The notes beneath the pieces were generated by a model. That model worked only from the letters and a program-made list of their open reading frames with translations, did no database searches and was not told the origin of the DNA. Both the position numbers and the translations under genes were made by a program. Positions 34,963-43,811 of a stretch of 64,000 bases of DNA are shown in pieces. Origin of the DNA: Coraliomargarita algicola (GTDB lineage: Bacteria; Verrucomicrobiota; Verrucomicrobiia; Opitutales; Coraliomargaritaceae); assembly GCF_033878955.1 (NCBI RefSeq), contig NZ_CP138858.1:3809001-3873000 (forward strand), in the 5' to 3' direction. Every line of letters begins with the position of its first letter. The stretch's first letter is position 1.

Positions 34963-37900
34963 AGCTCATCCTCGCTCAACCATCGGAAAGCGATGATTTG
35001 AAATTTACGTCCGAATGCTTGATTGGTTGGATTGGTTAGTGCGTCGCTTTCAGCGATGAATTCATTGAGGGAACCGTCCGATAGGTCGTTTCCGGTGCCA
35101 GTCATGTCAGGGAAGCGTTGGACGACAGCTTCGCACCATGCTTCGTCCGATTCGCCAGTGATGCTGTCTGCGCTGCCGTAGGCGCGGATCACGAAAGTGT
35201 CTGACCGTGGGCTTAGAATGGGGGCCAAGGGCTGTAATAAATCACCTTGTAGAACGTAGCCGCTGTGACCAGTTGCTTGAGAGTCTGGGTGTTCGTTAGA
35301 CAGAACGGCATTATAGGTGGAGCCGCTTAGGTTGATGGCCTCGGAGGCTATGCTTGCATGGATGTTTTGATTAATCGTCCGGTCGAGTGCAGCCTGCAGT
35401 GTGCCTCGTGTTTGTGCTTCCGCGTTTGTCGCGTTGAGTCGGCGGTTAATGAAGTCTGCTAGGGAGAGGAAGGGGCCGCGGCTTTTGACTTCTTCAACCG
35501 TGGCTTCAGCCAGTGCGTCCAATTCGCTGTCGGAGAGCTTGCGGTAGCCTTTGAAGAATGCCTTGAACGCGTCGCTGTCGGCGGCGTTTGCTGAGTAGCC
35601 TGATTCGTAGATCGGCAAACTGGTGCGGCTCACGTAAACGCCGTCCGGATCGGTTAGGCTTAGGTCTTGAGCGTCTGTTCCGCTTACATCTATTCGTAGG
35701 AAAGGTTGATCCATACTGCTGAACAAGGCTTTCCATGCTTTGACTGAAGTTGAATTGATGTTGAATCCGCCTTGTACGATAATGCGGCCGCCCCAGGCCA
35801 GCATGGCGCGCGTATCGTTAAGGTCGAGTAGCTCACTTCGGGTCGAAGCTGAAGGAACGATGACACGGTGGCGCGCATTGTAGGGGCTCTTTTCTCCTGC
35901 CACGAGTGCGGACCAGTTTGCATCGCTGATCTTCGGTGATACTGTGGACAGGAAGTATTCGTCAAAGATCTGATCGTTCACCATGTAGGCCGTGTCGAAG
36001 AGATTTAGCCCATAGTTGTCTTCGAAGGATGTTTTATAGGTGCTGTCGAGAGGGATGCGTGTGTTGGCATAAGAGTTTCCCACCAGATAACTGGGTTCGA
36101 AATTGTAGCGAGATAGGTTTGCGTGCTGAAATTGTCCGATTGAAACTGCAGGGAAGCGGGGCACATCGAATAAGATAATCTGTGACTGTCCCAGGCTACT
36201 ATCACTGATCGAGGGGCCATTCAGCCCGGTGTATCTGGAGAAATCACCGATGGAAGGTTCTGGGACGGAGCCTGCTGCGAGGTAGCCGTTTTGCTGATCA
36301 CCGCCACCTTGAAAGGCACCCTGCGCAAAGAGGCCGGGGCCGTCCCAACGTGGTGCCGAGTAGAGTGCGCGCGGATTCGAGTCGATCAGATTGCGCAATC
36401 CATTATTTGCTTCGTTGGTTGTGCGGAGGTGAAATAGCCATGTGCCGATGTCCAGGTAGTTGGAGCCGAGTCGCTGGCTAGGCAGGAAGGGAGGAATGGT
36501 GCCGTCTTCGAGAGTGCCGGGAGATAGCTCTGCGTCGGGGTGCTCGCTGGCGTAAACGGGGTCTTTCCAGAAACCGCTCGAACTTTGCATGATCAAGTTA
36601 GAGTTGTTCTTATTGGTATCAGATGGCGTTTCGTGAATGAGTTGCCAATACGCTCCACTGAGTTGGTCGCCCTTGGAGCCTCCAACAAACCAATCGTCGT
36701 TGCGCTCCTTGATTTGGACGCTGTGAACGGTGACTGCCTTATCGGCTACGTATTTGTCCACATACGAACTGTGTGAATACTTGAATGGCCAATCGAAGTA
36801 AAAGCCTTCGGAATCTTGCCATCCGTAATCTAATTCATTTTCACGAAAATTGCCGCTTGCATCGGCAGTTGCTGACAGGATGCGAATTTCGCCGGGCATG
36901 AATTCGAGGTCTGCTGGTGCCAGCGCTGCCCAGACCCCCTGCGTGTATTGATTGTTACCTTCCCCCTTCATGTAGGCGTTGGCAATATTAATGGTTTCGT
37001 TGAATGGCGTGCCGTCGTCGAATTCTCCTGAAATGACTAACTCGGGGGCTGCTTCAAATGAGAACCGATACTGCGGATAGAAGTTGTTTTGGTCGATGTT
37101 GGGGTAGGCGCGCTTGAGTTTTACATTGTAGGGGTTCCACATCGCTAACATCGGTTGTAAGTAGAAGCGGAGTTTGTATTTGTCGACACCATCGACTTCT
37201 TCGCTTGTAGAGCCTACACGTATGTGAAGTTGGAATCGCTCCAGGATTGGAGTGATCGGACTGTTGGTGTGTTGTTCATCGGGATGATAGTATTTTTGGT
37301 AGTTTTTATATGGAAGCGCATCGGGCACTTCGTTTGGCCCTCCGGCGACTGGATAAGCTAGGATGGGCTTGATCGCTCCATCCGTGGCTAAGTCGTCCAA
37401 CTTGTAGAGATTGTAGTAGCTGTAAAGACTGCCCCAGTTGGGCCCCACGTCGGTCAGCTTATTGATTCTTTGAAGTTCAGGACAGAGATAGAATTCGCTG
37501 GGAGGCTCTGCAACTTCGGCGACTGGGAATTCCATGACACCCTGAAATAGCTGATCCTCTTCGCGATCCGTTCTGGTAAAGGATAGGTTTGTCGCTTGCA
37601 CCCCAAAGAAATGCTCAAATACGGTCGGGCTTTCAAAAGCCATCGTGAGATCTTTTTTGAAACCACCTTTTCGCGTGTCGGTTTGCAAGCTTTGCGAATA
37701 GACTGTGAGGTCATGTTTGTAAGCGTTGAATAGACTCGCTTCAGCTTCTGAGCTTAGCTTGAGTAATGCCCGTAGGCTTTCATAGCTGAATGCTTTGTTA
37801 AATAACTCCAGTTCGCTCTCGGTCAACTGCCCCCAAGGCCCTCCGAGCTGTTGGATGCCGGGAGTGAGCGCGAGGCTGGAGTCGAGTAGCGTAGTTTTTT

Positions 37901-38594
37901 GCGCTTCATTTATCAGATTAAAGCTGGGGCCCACAAAATGCTCTATCGACTGGTTTTCATCGCGGAAGGGGTCGCTCACGTTGATCCTCGCCTTCACTCC
38001 CTCGTCGCCGACCCACCAGGCATAAGACCCATTCGCTCCGCCAGAGTTCGATGTGATCGATTTCTTTCCGACGATGACTGGCGGTGTGCTGATCGTGGTT
38101 TCAGCGGAGAGCATGAGGACCTGTCGATCGCTGGGTATGTTTGGATTCGTAGGATCTATGTTGGCGGGAGAGCTTCCATCTATGCCTGAGGCTAACCAGG
38201 CTAGTGGAGGCGGTTTTGCTTCACCGTTAGTGGCTTGATAAGCGCGTCTGAGGGTGTGGTCGCTCCTTGCTGCGGCCGGGGAGGGGTCCTGACTATCCCA
38301 GACTCCTGTCCAAGCCCAACAAGGGCTGGTGTCGGAGGTTCCGTAGATATCGGCTCGGGCGGTCACGCGCGTGTCTGGGCCGGCAAAGTTTTGAAGTTCT
38401 CCAAGTGCAACTTGTAGACCCAGTAATGCGTTGGTTTGAGCTTTTTGTGTACGGGCCGCGGATTCGGCCGCACGGATATCCACCTGAATCATTGTGCTCA
38501 AACTGAGCATCAGCAGGACCACAAAGGACATCAGCGTCAGTGCCAATAGCAGAGCGAATCCTTTCGCTGTTTGGGCAGAGTGGGCGGGGTGCAT
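34959..38594 (-). CDS. PilX-like giant protein, similar to Verru_Chthon cassette protein A
   Basis: A 1211-residue protein with a type IV pilin-like start: AKGFALLLALTLMSFVVLLMLSLSTMIQVDIRAAE, i.e. a short basic leader, a long hydrophobic helix and an early charged turn, as in PilX and the large proteins of the Verru_Chthon cassette. The rest is a long beta-rich extracytoplasmic region; I see GNSYANTRIPLD, a repeat-poor mid part and C-terminal helical stretches (LSDSELDALAEATVEEVKSRG) like the type II secretion minor pseudopilin GspK fold. It may form part of a pilus- or pseudopilus-like secretion device. It is the first gene of a two-gene operon, and the divergent promoter region carries two operator-like sites shared with the sugar genes. 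Family assignment from pattern and length only. Confidence 0.65.
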   Translation of the reverse strand: MHPAHSAQTAKGFALLLALTLMSFVVLLMLSLSTMIQVDIRAAESAARTQKAQTNALLGLQVALGELQNFAGPDTRVTARADIYGTSDTSPCWAWTGVWDSQDPSPAAARSDHTLRRAYQATNGEAKPPPLAWLASGIDGSSPANIDPTNPNIPSDRQVLMLSAETTISTPPVIVGKKSITSNSGGANGSYAWWVGDEGVKARINVSDPFRDENQSIEHFVGPSFNLINEAQKTTLLDSSLALTPGIQQLGGPWGQLTESELELFNKAFSYESLRALLKLSSEAEASLFNAYKHDLTVYSQSLQTDTRKGGFKKDLTMAFESPTVFEHFFGVQATNLSFTRTDREEDQLFQGVMEFPVAEVAEPPSEFYLCPELQRINKLTDVGPNWGSLYSYYNLYKLDDLATDGAIKPILAYPVAGGPNEVPDALPYKNYQKYYHPDEQHTNSPITPILERFQLHIRVGSTSEEVDGVDKYKLRFYLQPMLAMWNPYNVKLKRAYPNIDQNNFYPQYRFSFEAAPELVISGEFDDGTPFNETINIANAYMKGEGNNQYTQGVWAALAPADLEFMPGEIRILSATADASGNFRENELDYGWQDSEGFYFDWPFKYSHSSYVDKYVADKAVTVHSVQIKERNDDWFVGGSKGDQLSGAYWQLIHETPSDTNKNNSNLIMQSSSGFWKDPVYASEHPDAELSPGTLEDGTIPPFLPSQRLGSNYLDIGTWLFHLRTTNEANNGLRNLIDSNPRALYSAPRWDGPGLFAQGAFQGGGDQQNGYLAAGSVPEPSIGDFSRYTGLNGPSISDSSLGQSQIILFDVPRFPAVSIGQFQHANLSRYNFEPSYLVGNSYANTRIPLDSTYKTSFEDNYGLNLFDTAYMVNDQIFDEYFLSTVSPKISDANWSALVAGEKSPYNARHRVIVPSASTRSELLDLNDTRAMLAWGGRIIVQGGFNINSTSVKAWKALFSSMDQPFLRIDVSGTDAQDLSLTDPDGVYVSRTSLPIYESGYSANAADSDAFKAFFKGYRKLSDSELDALAEATVEEVKSRGPFLSLADFINRRLNATNAEAQTRGTLQAALDRTINQNIHASIASEAINLSGSTYNAVLSNEHPDSQATGHSGYVLQGDLLQPLAPILSPRSDTFVIRAYGSADSITGESDEAWCEAVVQRFPDMTGTGNDLSDGSLNEFIAESDALTNPTNQAFGRKFQIIAFRWLSEDEL

Positions 38595-38944
38595 GGTTTC
38601 TCTAAATTAAGTATCTGAAAGGGACTGGAGCGGATGTCGATCTTCTATCTTTGAGGGGGTATAATCACTTCAAAAAGACGATGAACATCTTCGTGGTAGG
38701 AGTAGAGCCAGATATTTGCATAAACGAGTATACAGAAATGAGTATGTTGAATTGTTACGTAACATATTTAGTATATTACGTAACTTCAAGCTGAAACTTG
38801 ATTCGTATGAGTGAATACAGTGTAGAGTCATGCGTTTTCGCTTTATCTACCTGTCAGCGAGTTCAAGTCGACTGCGTAACTTGATGGATTCATCATGCAT
38901 GTGTGAGCTTGCCGAGGAGGTCTGGGACGTTTTTGCTGGAATGC
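38595..38944. other. Divergent control region with paired operator-like sites
   Basis: About 350 bp between the PilX-like gene (leftward) and the lactonase (rightward). It contains two palindromes (38753-38764 and 38774-38785) and a weaker half-match at 38873-38883. No ORF or RNA gene with support. Confidence 0.6.
38753..38785. promoter_or_regulatory. Two operator-like palindromes two helical turns apart
   Basis: TGTTACGTAACA (38753-38764) is a perfect 12-bp palindrome; TATTACGTAACT (38774-38785) shares its TTACGTAA core. Their centres are 21 bp apart, so two repressor dimers would bind on the same face of the helix. They lie about 160 bp from both divergent genes. Confidence 0.6.
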
Positions 38945-40063
38945 ATGACTCGACGACTTTGCTATAGCTTTCTGCTATATCTATACACTCAGCTCGGCCT
39001 TCTGTCTGCAACAGTTGATGTTTATTTTGGCACCGGTGGGGGGCAGGCCCACGGCATCTACCATGCCGTGCTGGATGTCGACAAAGGTAAACTTTCCGAG
39101 GCGACTCTAGTCGCAGCGGTGCAGGCGCCTGAGTTTCTGGCCTTCCACCCTGATCGTACGAAACTCTATGCGGTCGCTAAACTTGATGGACAGCCCTCGG
39201 TTGTCGCATATGCCATCGCGGCGGATGGTTCGCTCTCTTTACTCAATTCCGAGCCTATCGTGAGTGGCGGTGCCGCGCATATCAGCGTGCATCCGTCCGG
39301 TCGTTTTTTGCTGACGGCGCAGTATGGTGCAGGCTCGGTTGAGCTCTTCCCACTGGCTGTGGATGGCCATGTGCAAGCGAGTCGGCAGGTTCTAAAACAT
39401 GTGGGCGGCTCTGGCGTGGTGGCGAAACGCCAAAATGCACCACATCCGCATTGGACCGGTTTCTCTCCGGATGGACGTTTTGCTTTTGTGCCTGACCTCG
39501 GGCTTGATCAGATCGTTATTTATAAGGTTCAAAGCGATGCTGCGTCGATCCAGCAAGTCGGTCATGCGGACTCGATCCCCGGAGGGGGGCCGCGCCATAT
39601 GAGGTTCTCGGTTGATGGCCAATATATCTTCTTGCTCAATGAGTTGAGCCTGACTGTTTCGACCTTCGCATACGACGCCGCTGCTGGGACTGCTAAGCTG
39701 CTGTCGTCTGCGCCGACATTGAGCGACGTGGTGAAGGCCAAAGAGAATTCCAATTCCGGCTCCGAGATTCTGGTGCATCCAAACGGGCAGTTTGTCTATG
39801 CTGCCAATCGCGGACACGACAGCGTGACTGCCTTTAAAATCGAGCCCGCCAGCGGGCAGCTGCAGGTCGTTGACGTTGAGCCCATCCGCGGTGCGTGGCC
39901 ACGCAGTATCAACATAGACTCCAGCGGCCGTTGGCTGCTGGCCGCCGGTGCGCATTCTGGCACAGTGACCGTTTTGGCAGTGGACCCAGACACCGGTGAG
40001 CTCAGTTACCGCAGCAAGAGTGTCATCCAGGTGCCAAATGCAATCTGCGTGTTGTTGAATTAA
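38945..40063 (+). CDS. Secreted lactonase, seven-bladed beta-propeller (YbhE/6-phosphogluconolactonase-like)
   Basis: About 372 residues. After a signal-like N-terminus (MTRRLCYSFLLYLYTQLGLLSA) the protein consists of YbhE-type propeller repeats: APEFLAFHPDRTKLYAVAK, HISVHPSGRFLLTAQYG, PHPHWTGFSPDGRFAFVPDLG, GGGPRHMRFSVDGQYIFLLNE, EILVHPNGQFVYAANRGHDS, WPRSINIDSSGRWLLAAG. Relatives include E. coli Pgl, which hydrolyses 6-phosphogluconolactone, and cyclic muconate lactonases; a secreted one must act on an external or periplasmic lactone, so the exact substrate is open. I took ATG 38945 over an upstream GTG at 38903 because only the former starts at the signal. Probably controlled by the operators at 38753-38785. 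Confidence 0.85.
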   Translation: MTRRLCYSFLLYLYTQLGLLSATVDVYFGTGGGQAHGIYHAVLDVDKGKLSEATLVAAVQAPEFLAFHPDRTKLYAVAKLDGQPSVVAYAIAADGSLSLLNSEPIVSGGAAHISVHPSGRFLLTAQYGAGSVELFPLAVDGHVQASRQVLKHVGGSGVVAKRQNAPHPHWTGFSPDGRFAFVPDLGLDQIVIYKVQSDAASIQQVGHADSIPGGGPRHMRFSVDGQYIFLLNELSLTVSTFAYDAAAGTAKLLSSAPTLSDVVKAKENSNSGSEILVHPNGQFVYAANRGHDSVTAFKIEPASGQLQVVDVEPIRGAWPRSINIDSSGRWLLAAGAHSGTVTVLAVDPDTGELSYRSKSVIQVPNAICVLLN

Positions 40064-40089
40064 TTCAGAAGCCAGAGTGAGCAGTGGAA

Positions 40090-40668
40090 CTACCTGCCTT
40101 TTAAAAAGTCACGAGTTTCACGTTTCAGCTTTTTGATTTTGGTCTCATTCTTCTTGAGATCCCGTTTGTACATGATGTCGATGAAGAGCTTGCCCTGGAG
40201 GTGGTCGACTTCATGTAAAATGCAGCGCCCTAGTAATCCGTCTGCTTCGATCACGTGTGAGTTGCCTTCAGTGTCTTGAAATTCACAACGCACGCCGATC
40301 GGTCGGTCCACTCGACCATTGACGCCTGGGAAGGAGAGGCAGCCTTCCTCGTAAACTTCTTCCGTCGCATCCAGGATCGTGATTTTAGGGTTAGCGATGG
40401 CCATGGGCATGATCAGGTCCAGCGGCGGCTGCTTGCCGTCGAAGCTATAGTTAAAAGGAACTTCGGCACCTTCCGGCGGACGCACATCCACCACGCAGAG
40501 TTGTAGTGCTTGGTCGATCTGCTGAGCGGCCAGTCCAATACCTTCCTCGTCATACATCGTATCCACCATGTCGTTGGCCAGTTTAGCCAGCTCGGCGTTG
40601 AATTCAGTGATCGGTTTGCCGACTTTGCGGAGAATCGGTTCGCCGTATTTGGTGACTCGTAAAATCAT
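40090..40668 (-). CDS. def: Peptide deformylase
   Basis: Removes the formyl group from the initiator Met of nascent proteins; cytoplasmic metalloenzyme. The 192-residue product has all three family motifs: GIGLAAQQ (43-50), EGCLSFPG with metal ligand Cys110, and HEVDHLQG with ligands His152 and His156 and catalytic Glu153. A loop of about ten residues around PPEGAEVPFNYSF between motifs 1 and 2 is longer than in E. coli Def. The usual partner fmt is not next to it. Tail-to-tail with the lactonase. Confidence 0.96.
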   Translation of the reverse strand: MILRVTKYGEPILRKVGKPITEFNAELAKLANDMVDTMYDEEGIGLAAQQIDQALQLCVVDVRPPEGAEVPFNYSFDGKQPPLDLIMPMAIANPKITILDATEEVYEEGCLSFPGVNGRVDRPIGVRCEFQDTEGNSHVIEADGLLGRCILHEVDHLQGKLFIDIMYKRDLKKNETKIKKLKRETRDFLKGR

Positions 40669-40713
40669 GATTGTTTAAATGGTATATTTTTTTCTGAGGT
40701 CTTAGTTTATAGG

Positions 40714-40995
40714 CTAACGCTGTCCAGATGCGCGGGCAGGGAGGGGAGCTGCGTTGCTCATCGTGGTGTTGACGATGACTTCATGTTGGGCGGCGACTGT
40801 TTCATAGGCCGATTGTAGCGCTGACCATACTTGAGCGGCTTCGCCCCACACGACCGTGGACATGCTGCCTGTTTCACGTTGGATCCCCGTGGCATCCAGG
40901 GCGTCCAGATAGCAATGCACCGCTTCGCGCACTTTGCCGTCGAGTGCGTAAACAGAGATTTGAATCGAAATCAGTGGATCGGTTTTTTCCATCAT
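40714..40995 (-). CDS. Thiamine-binding / YkoF-like (MTH1187 family) protein
   Basis: A small ~93-residue protein from Met at 40995 (MMEKTDPLISIQISVYAL); the open frame extends 29 codons further but that part is not family-like. It matches the MTH1187/YkoF-type ferredoxin-like fold: ISIQISVYALDG near the start, a central SMSTVVWGEAAQVWSALQSAYE, and VNTTMSNAAP at the end. Members bind thiamine or related pyrimidines in some bacteria. No thiamine genes are nearby and no TPP riboswitch is seen upstream. Located just upstream of def on the same strand (45 bp gap). Confidence 0.7.
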   Translation of the reverse strand: MMEKTDPLISIQISVYALDGKVREAVHCYLDALDATGIQRETGSMSTVVWGEAAQVWSALQSAYETVAAQHEVIVNTTMSNAAPLPARASGQR

Positions 40996-41133
40996 GTATG
41001 GTTTAGGCACCCATTCGCCGCTTGTCACGGCGGAATATACTCTAGGTTCTGGTGCTAGGGCATTGTTTTTAACTGCCAGCAAAAAACGCTAGCCGTCGGC
41101 TGTGAATGCGCTACTTGTTCATGCTTAGATACG

Positions 41134-42752
41134 ATGGCTTATAATGTTGCACATTTCCTAGCTCAGCAAGCAGTCGCCCAACCCGAGGCTGCGGCTGTGC
41201 GTGCGCCAGTCGGGCATGCTCCCGATGGTACGATTCGCTATGCGGAGCGCAGCTTTGCGGAGTTGGAGGCGGAGGCTGCCTCAACGGCGCATTATTTCGC
41301 CGCTGCGGGGATTCGGCGTGGCTCACGGGTGTTACTCATGGTGCGGCCGGGGCTGGATTTGATCCGTATTGTCTTTGCTTTGTTTAAAATGGGCGCGGTG
41401 CCGATTGTGATCGACCCTGGTATGGGGCTGAGGAAGTTTCTGCGTTGTGTGCGTCACTCGCAGCCGAGTGCGCTGGTGGGCATCGCGCCGGCGATATGGA
41501 TCGCGCGATTATTTCGTCCGAGTTTTCGTGGGGTCGGTATTAAGATTGGTGTTGGAGCTGGTTTTGAAAAAGAGATTGGCCGGTTCAAGCGTCAGGGGGC
41601 CTTCGAGGTGGTGGATTCCGCGGCCGATGAGTTGGCGGCGATTCTTTTTACATCTGGATCGACCGGGCCCGCGAAAGGGGTCTGTTATGCGCATGGAATG
41701 TTTCTGGCGCAAGTGGAGGCGATACGGCGACAATATGGCATTCAGCCGGGCGAGGTGGATCTGCCGATGTTGCCAGTATTTGCATTATTTAATCCTGCGC
41801 TGGGTATGTGTACGGTGGTTCCGGACATGAATCCGAGTCGTCCCGCGACAGTGGAACCGGCGCAAATCGTGCGTGCGATCCAGCAGAATTTAGTGACCAA
41901 CAGCTTTGGCTCGCCGGCCTTGTGGACCAAGATTGCGCGCTATTGTGAGCGCGAGTCCATTACACTGCCAAGTGTGCGGCGTATCCTGATGGCGGGCGCA
42001 CCTGTGCCGCCCGCACTGATGGCGCAGATGCGGGCGATCATTCCTCAGGGGGAAATTCACACGCCCTATGGCGCAACGGAGGCTTTGCCAGTGAGTTCGA
42101 TTTCGGCTTCGGAGGTGCTGGAGCAGACTGCGGCGCGCACGCAATTGGGCGAGGGGACTTGCGTGGGGTGTCCTTTGCCGGAGGTTTCGGTGCGGATTAT
42201 AGAACCTGTGGAGGCTGCGATTGCTGATATCGCAGATGTGCGGGACTTGCCGCAGGGGGCGATAGGTGAAATCATTGCACGGGGGCCGTCAGTGACCCGG
42301 GGCTATGATCAATTACCACAAGCGGATGCGAGTTCGAAAATTGCGGATGGTGCGGCGCATTGGCACCGGATGGGGGATATGGGCTGGTTGGATGGCGAGG
42401 GGCGTTTGTGGTTCTGTGGCCGTAAGGTGGAGCGCGTGCTGACTGAGACGGGAGCGATGTATACGGATTGTTGTGAGGCCATCTTTAACGCGCACCCGCA
42501 GGTGTTTCGTTCGGCATTGATCGATCTTGGGGCGGGCGCCCGGGAATTGTGGTCGAGCCGGAAAAGTCTGCATTTCCCCGGACGGCGGCTGCGCGCGCGC
42601 AGTTTGTCAGCTCGCTGGAGCAGCTGGCGCAGAGCCATGCGATGACTCATAAGATTCGGGATTTCTTTTTTGAAGCCAAGTTTCCGGTTGATGTACGGCA
42701 CAACGCGAAGATTCATCGTTTGTCGCTTGCGCGTAAATTTGCTCTGAAATAA
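41134..42752 (+). pseudogene. oleC: OleC-like AMP-dependent synthetase (beta-lactone synthetase), frameshifted near the C-terminus
   Basis: An adenylate-forming enzyme resembling OleC, which turns 2-alkyl-3-hydroxyacids into beta-lactones in long-chain olefin biosynthesis. Visible are the P-loop FTSGSTGPAKGV (172-183), LPMLPVFALFNPALGM, TPYGATEALP and the A8-like HRMGDMGWLDGEGRLWFCGR. The frame stops at 42645 after a Arg/Ser-rich nonsense tail. The expected ending (EPEKSAFPRT, then FFFEAKFPVDVRHNAKIHRL) continues in the -1 frame to 42752. The break is at about 42532-42540 in a G/C-rich run (GGGGCGGGCGCCCGGG), consistent with one missing base. Sequencing error, real mutation and programmed slippage cannot be separated here. 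The oleD-like gene follows 9 bp later, which supports the olefin-pathway reading. Confidence 0.82.
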
Positions 42753-42761
42753 TTTCACGCA

Positions 42762-43754
42762 ATGAATGTCTTAGTCACTGGAGGAGGAGGGTTTGTCGGC
42801 AGTTATGTGATCGAGCGATTGCTGGCTCGTGGCTATGCTGTGCGTTCCTTCGGGCGTTCGCCGCAAGCAGGATTGGTGGCGAAAGGAGTGGACGTTGTTT
42901 GTGGTGATCTAGCGAGTGAAGAGGATGTGCGCGCAGCATGCGTGGGCGTGGATGCGGTCTTTCATGTTGCGGCGAAGGCAGGCGTCTGGGGCAGTTGGGA
43001 TCGCTTTTATCAGCCGAATGTTGTCGGCACGCGTAACGTGGTGGCAGCTTGTCAGGCCGAAGGCGTGGGGCGTCTCGTTTACACCAGCACGCCGAGTGTG
43101 GTATTTAATGGGCAAGCGATTCGAGGCGGTGGGCAAGAGTTGCCCTATGGGCGCAATTGGTTGTGTCACTATGCACATACCAAGGCGATCGCCGAGCAGG
43201 AGGCTTTAGCAGCAAACAGTGAATCTTTGCGAGTCGTGGCGCTGCGGCCACATCTCATTTTTGGCCCAGGTGATCCGCACTTGCTACCGCGGGTGATCGA
43301 GAGCGTAAAGGCTGGACGTTTAAAGATCGTGGGCGATGGCAATAACCAAGTCGATGTCTCCTATGTCGAAGACGTCGCGGCAGCGCATGTGAATGCGCTG
43401 GATGCTTTGTCGCTGGGGCAATGTGCCGGCAAAGCTTACTTTATCTCGCAAGGCACGCCCGTGGCGCTTTGGCCTTGGCTGAATGAGGTGCTCGCGGGGC
43501 TCGGACATCCGCCGCTTAGTCAGCGTATTCCTATGCGGCTCGCTTATGCCGCGGGAGCAGTGGCCGAATGTGCCTGGAAATTGTTGGCTAAGCCGGGAGA
43601 GCCTCCGATTACACGCTTTGTTGCGGTGGAACTGGCGAAGGATCACTACTTTGACCTCCAGGCCGCTCGACGGGATCTTGCTTTTGAGCCCGCATACGAT
43701 ATGCAAGCGGCTTTAGTTGAGACCATTAAAGACCTTAAAATACGCGGTTTTTGA
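42762..43754 (+). CDS. oleD: OleD-like NAD(P)-dependent 2-alkyl-3-oxoacid reductase (SDR)
   Basis: A 330-residue extended short-chain dehydrogenase. Rossmann start VTGGGGFVGSYVIERLL (5-21), catalytic Tyr137-x3-Lys141 in CHYAHTKAIAEQ, an FHVAAKAGVWGSW segment typical of OleD and 3-beta-HSD-like proteins, and LRPHLIFGPGDPHLLPR. OleD reduces the OleA condensation product to the 3-hydroxy acid that OleC uses, so oleD directly after oleC is the expected partner. Genes oleA (condensation) and oleB (beta-lactone decarboxylase) are not in the window. A general NAD-epimerase function cannot be fully ruled out. Confidence 0.83.
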   Translation: MNVLVTGGGGFVGSYVIERLLARGYAVRSFGRSPQAGLVAKGVDVVCGDLASEEDVRAACVGVDAVFHVAAKAGVWGSWDRFYQPNVVGTRNVVAACQAEGVGRLVYTSTPSVVFNGQAIRGGGQELPYGRNWLCHYAHTKAIAEQEALAANSESLRVVALRPHLIFGPGDPHLLPRVIESVKAGRLKIVGDGNNQVDVSYVEDVAAAHVNALDALSLGQCAGKAYFISQGTPVALWPWLNEVLAGLGHPPLSQRIPMRLAYAAGAVAECAWKLLAKPGEPPITRFVAVELAKDHYFDLQAARRDLAFEPAYDMQAALVETIKDLKIRGF

Positions 43755-43811
43755 GTGTTCTTTGCTGTATAAGTATTTGACCCCACGTTTAATTATTCTT
43801 GCTGTGGCAAG

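Noticed and set aside
42523..42560. Programmed -1 frameshift in oleC
   Set aside because: No X XXY YYZ slippery heptamer or downstream pseudoknot is apparent; a single missing base in the G/C-rich run is the simpler reading.
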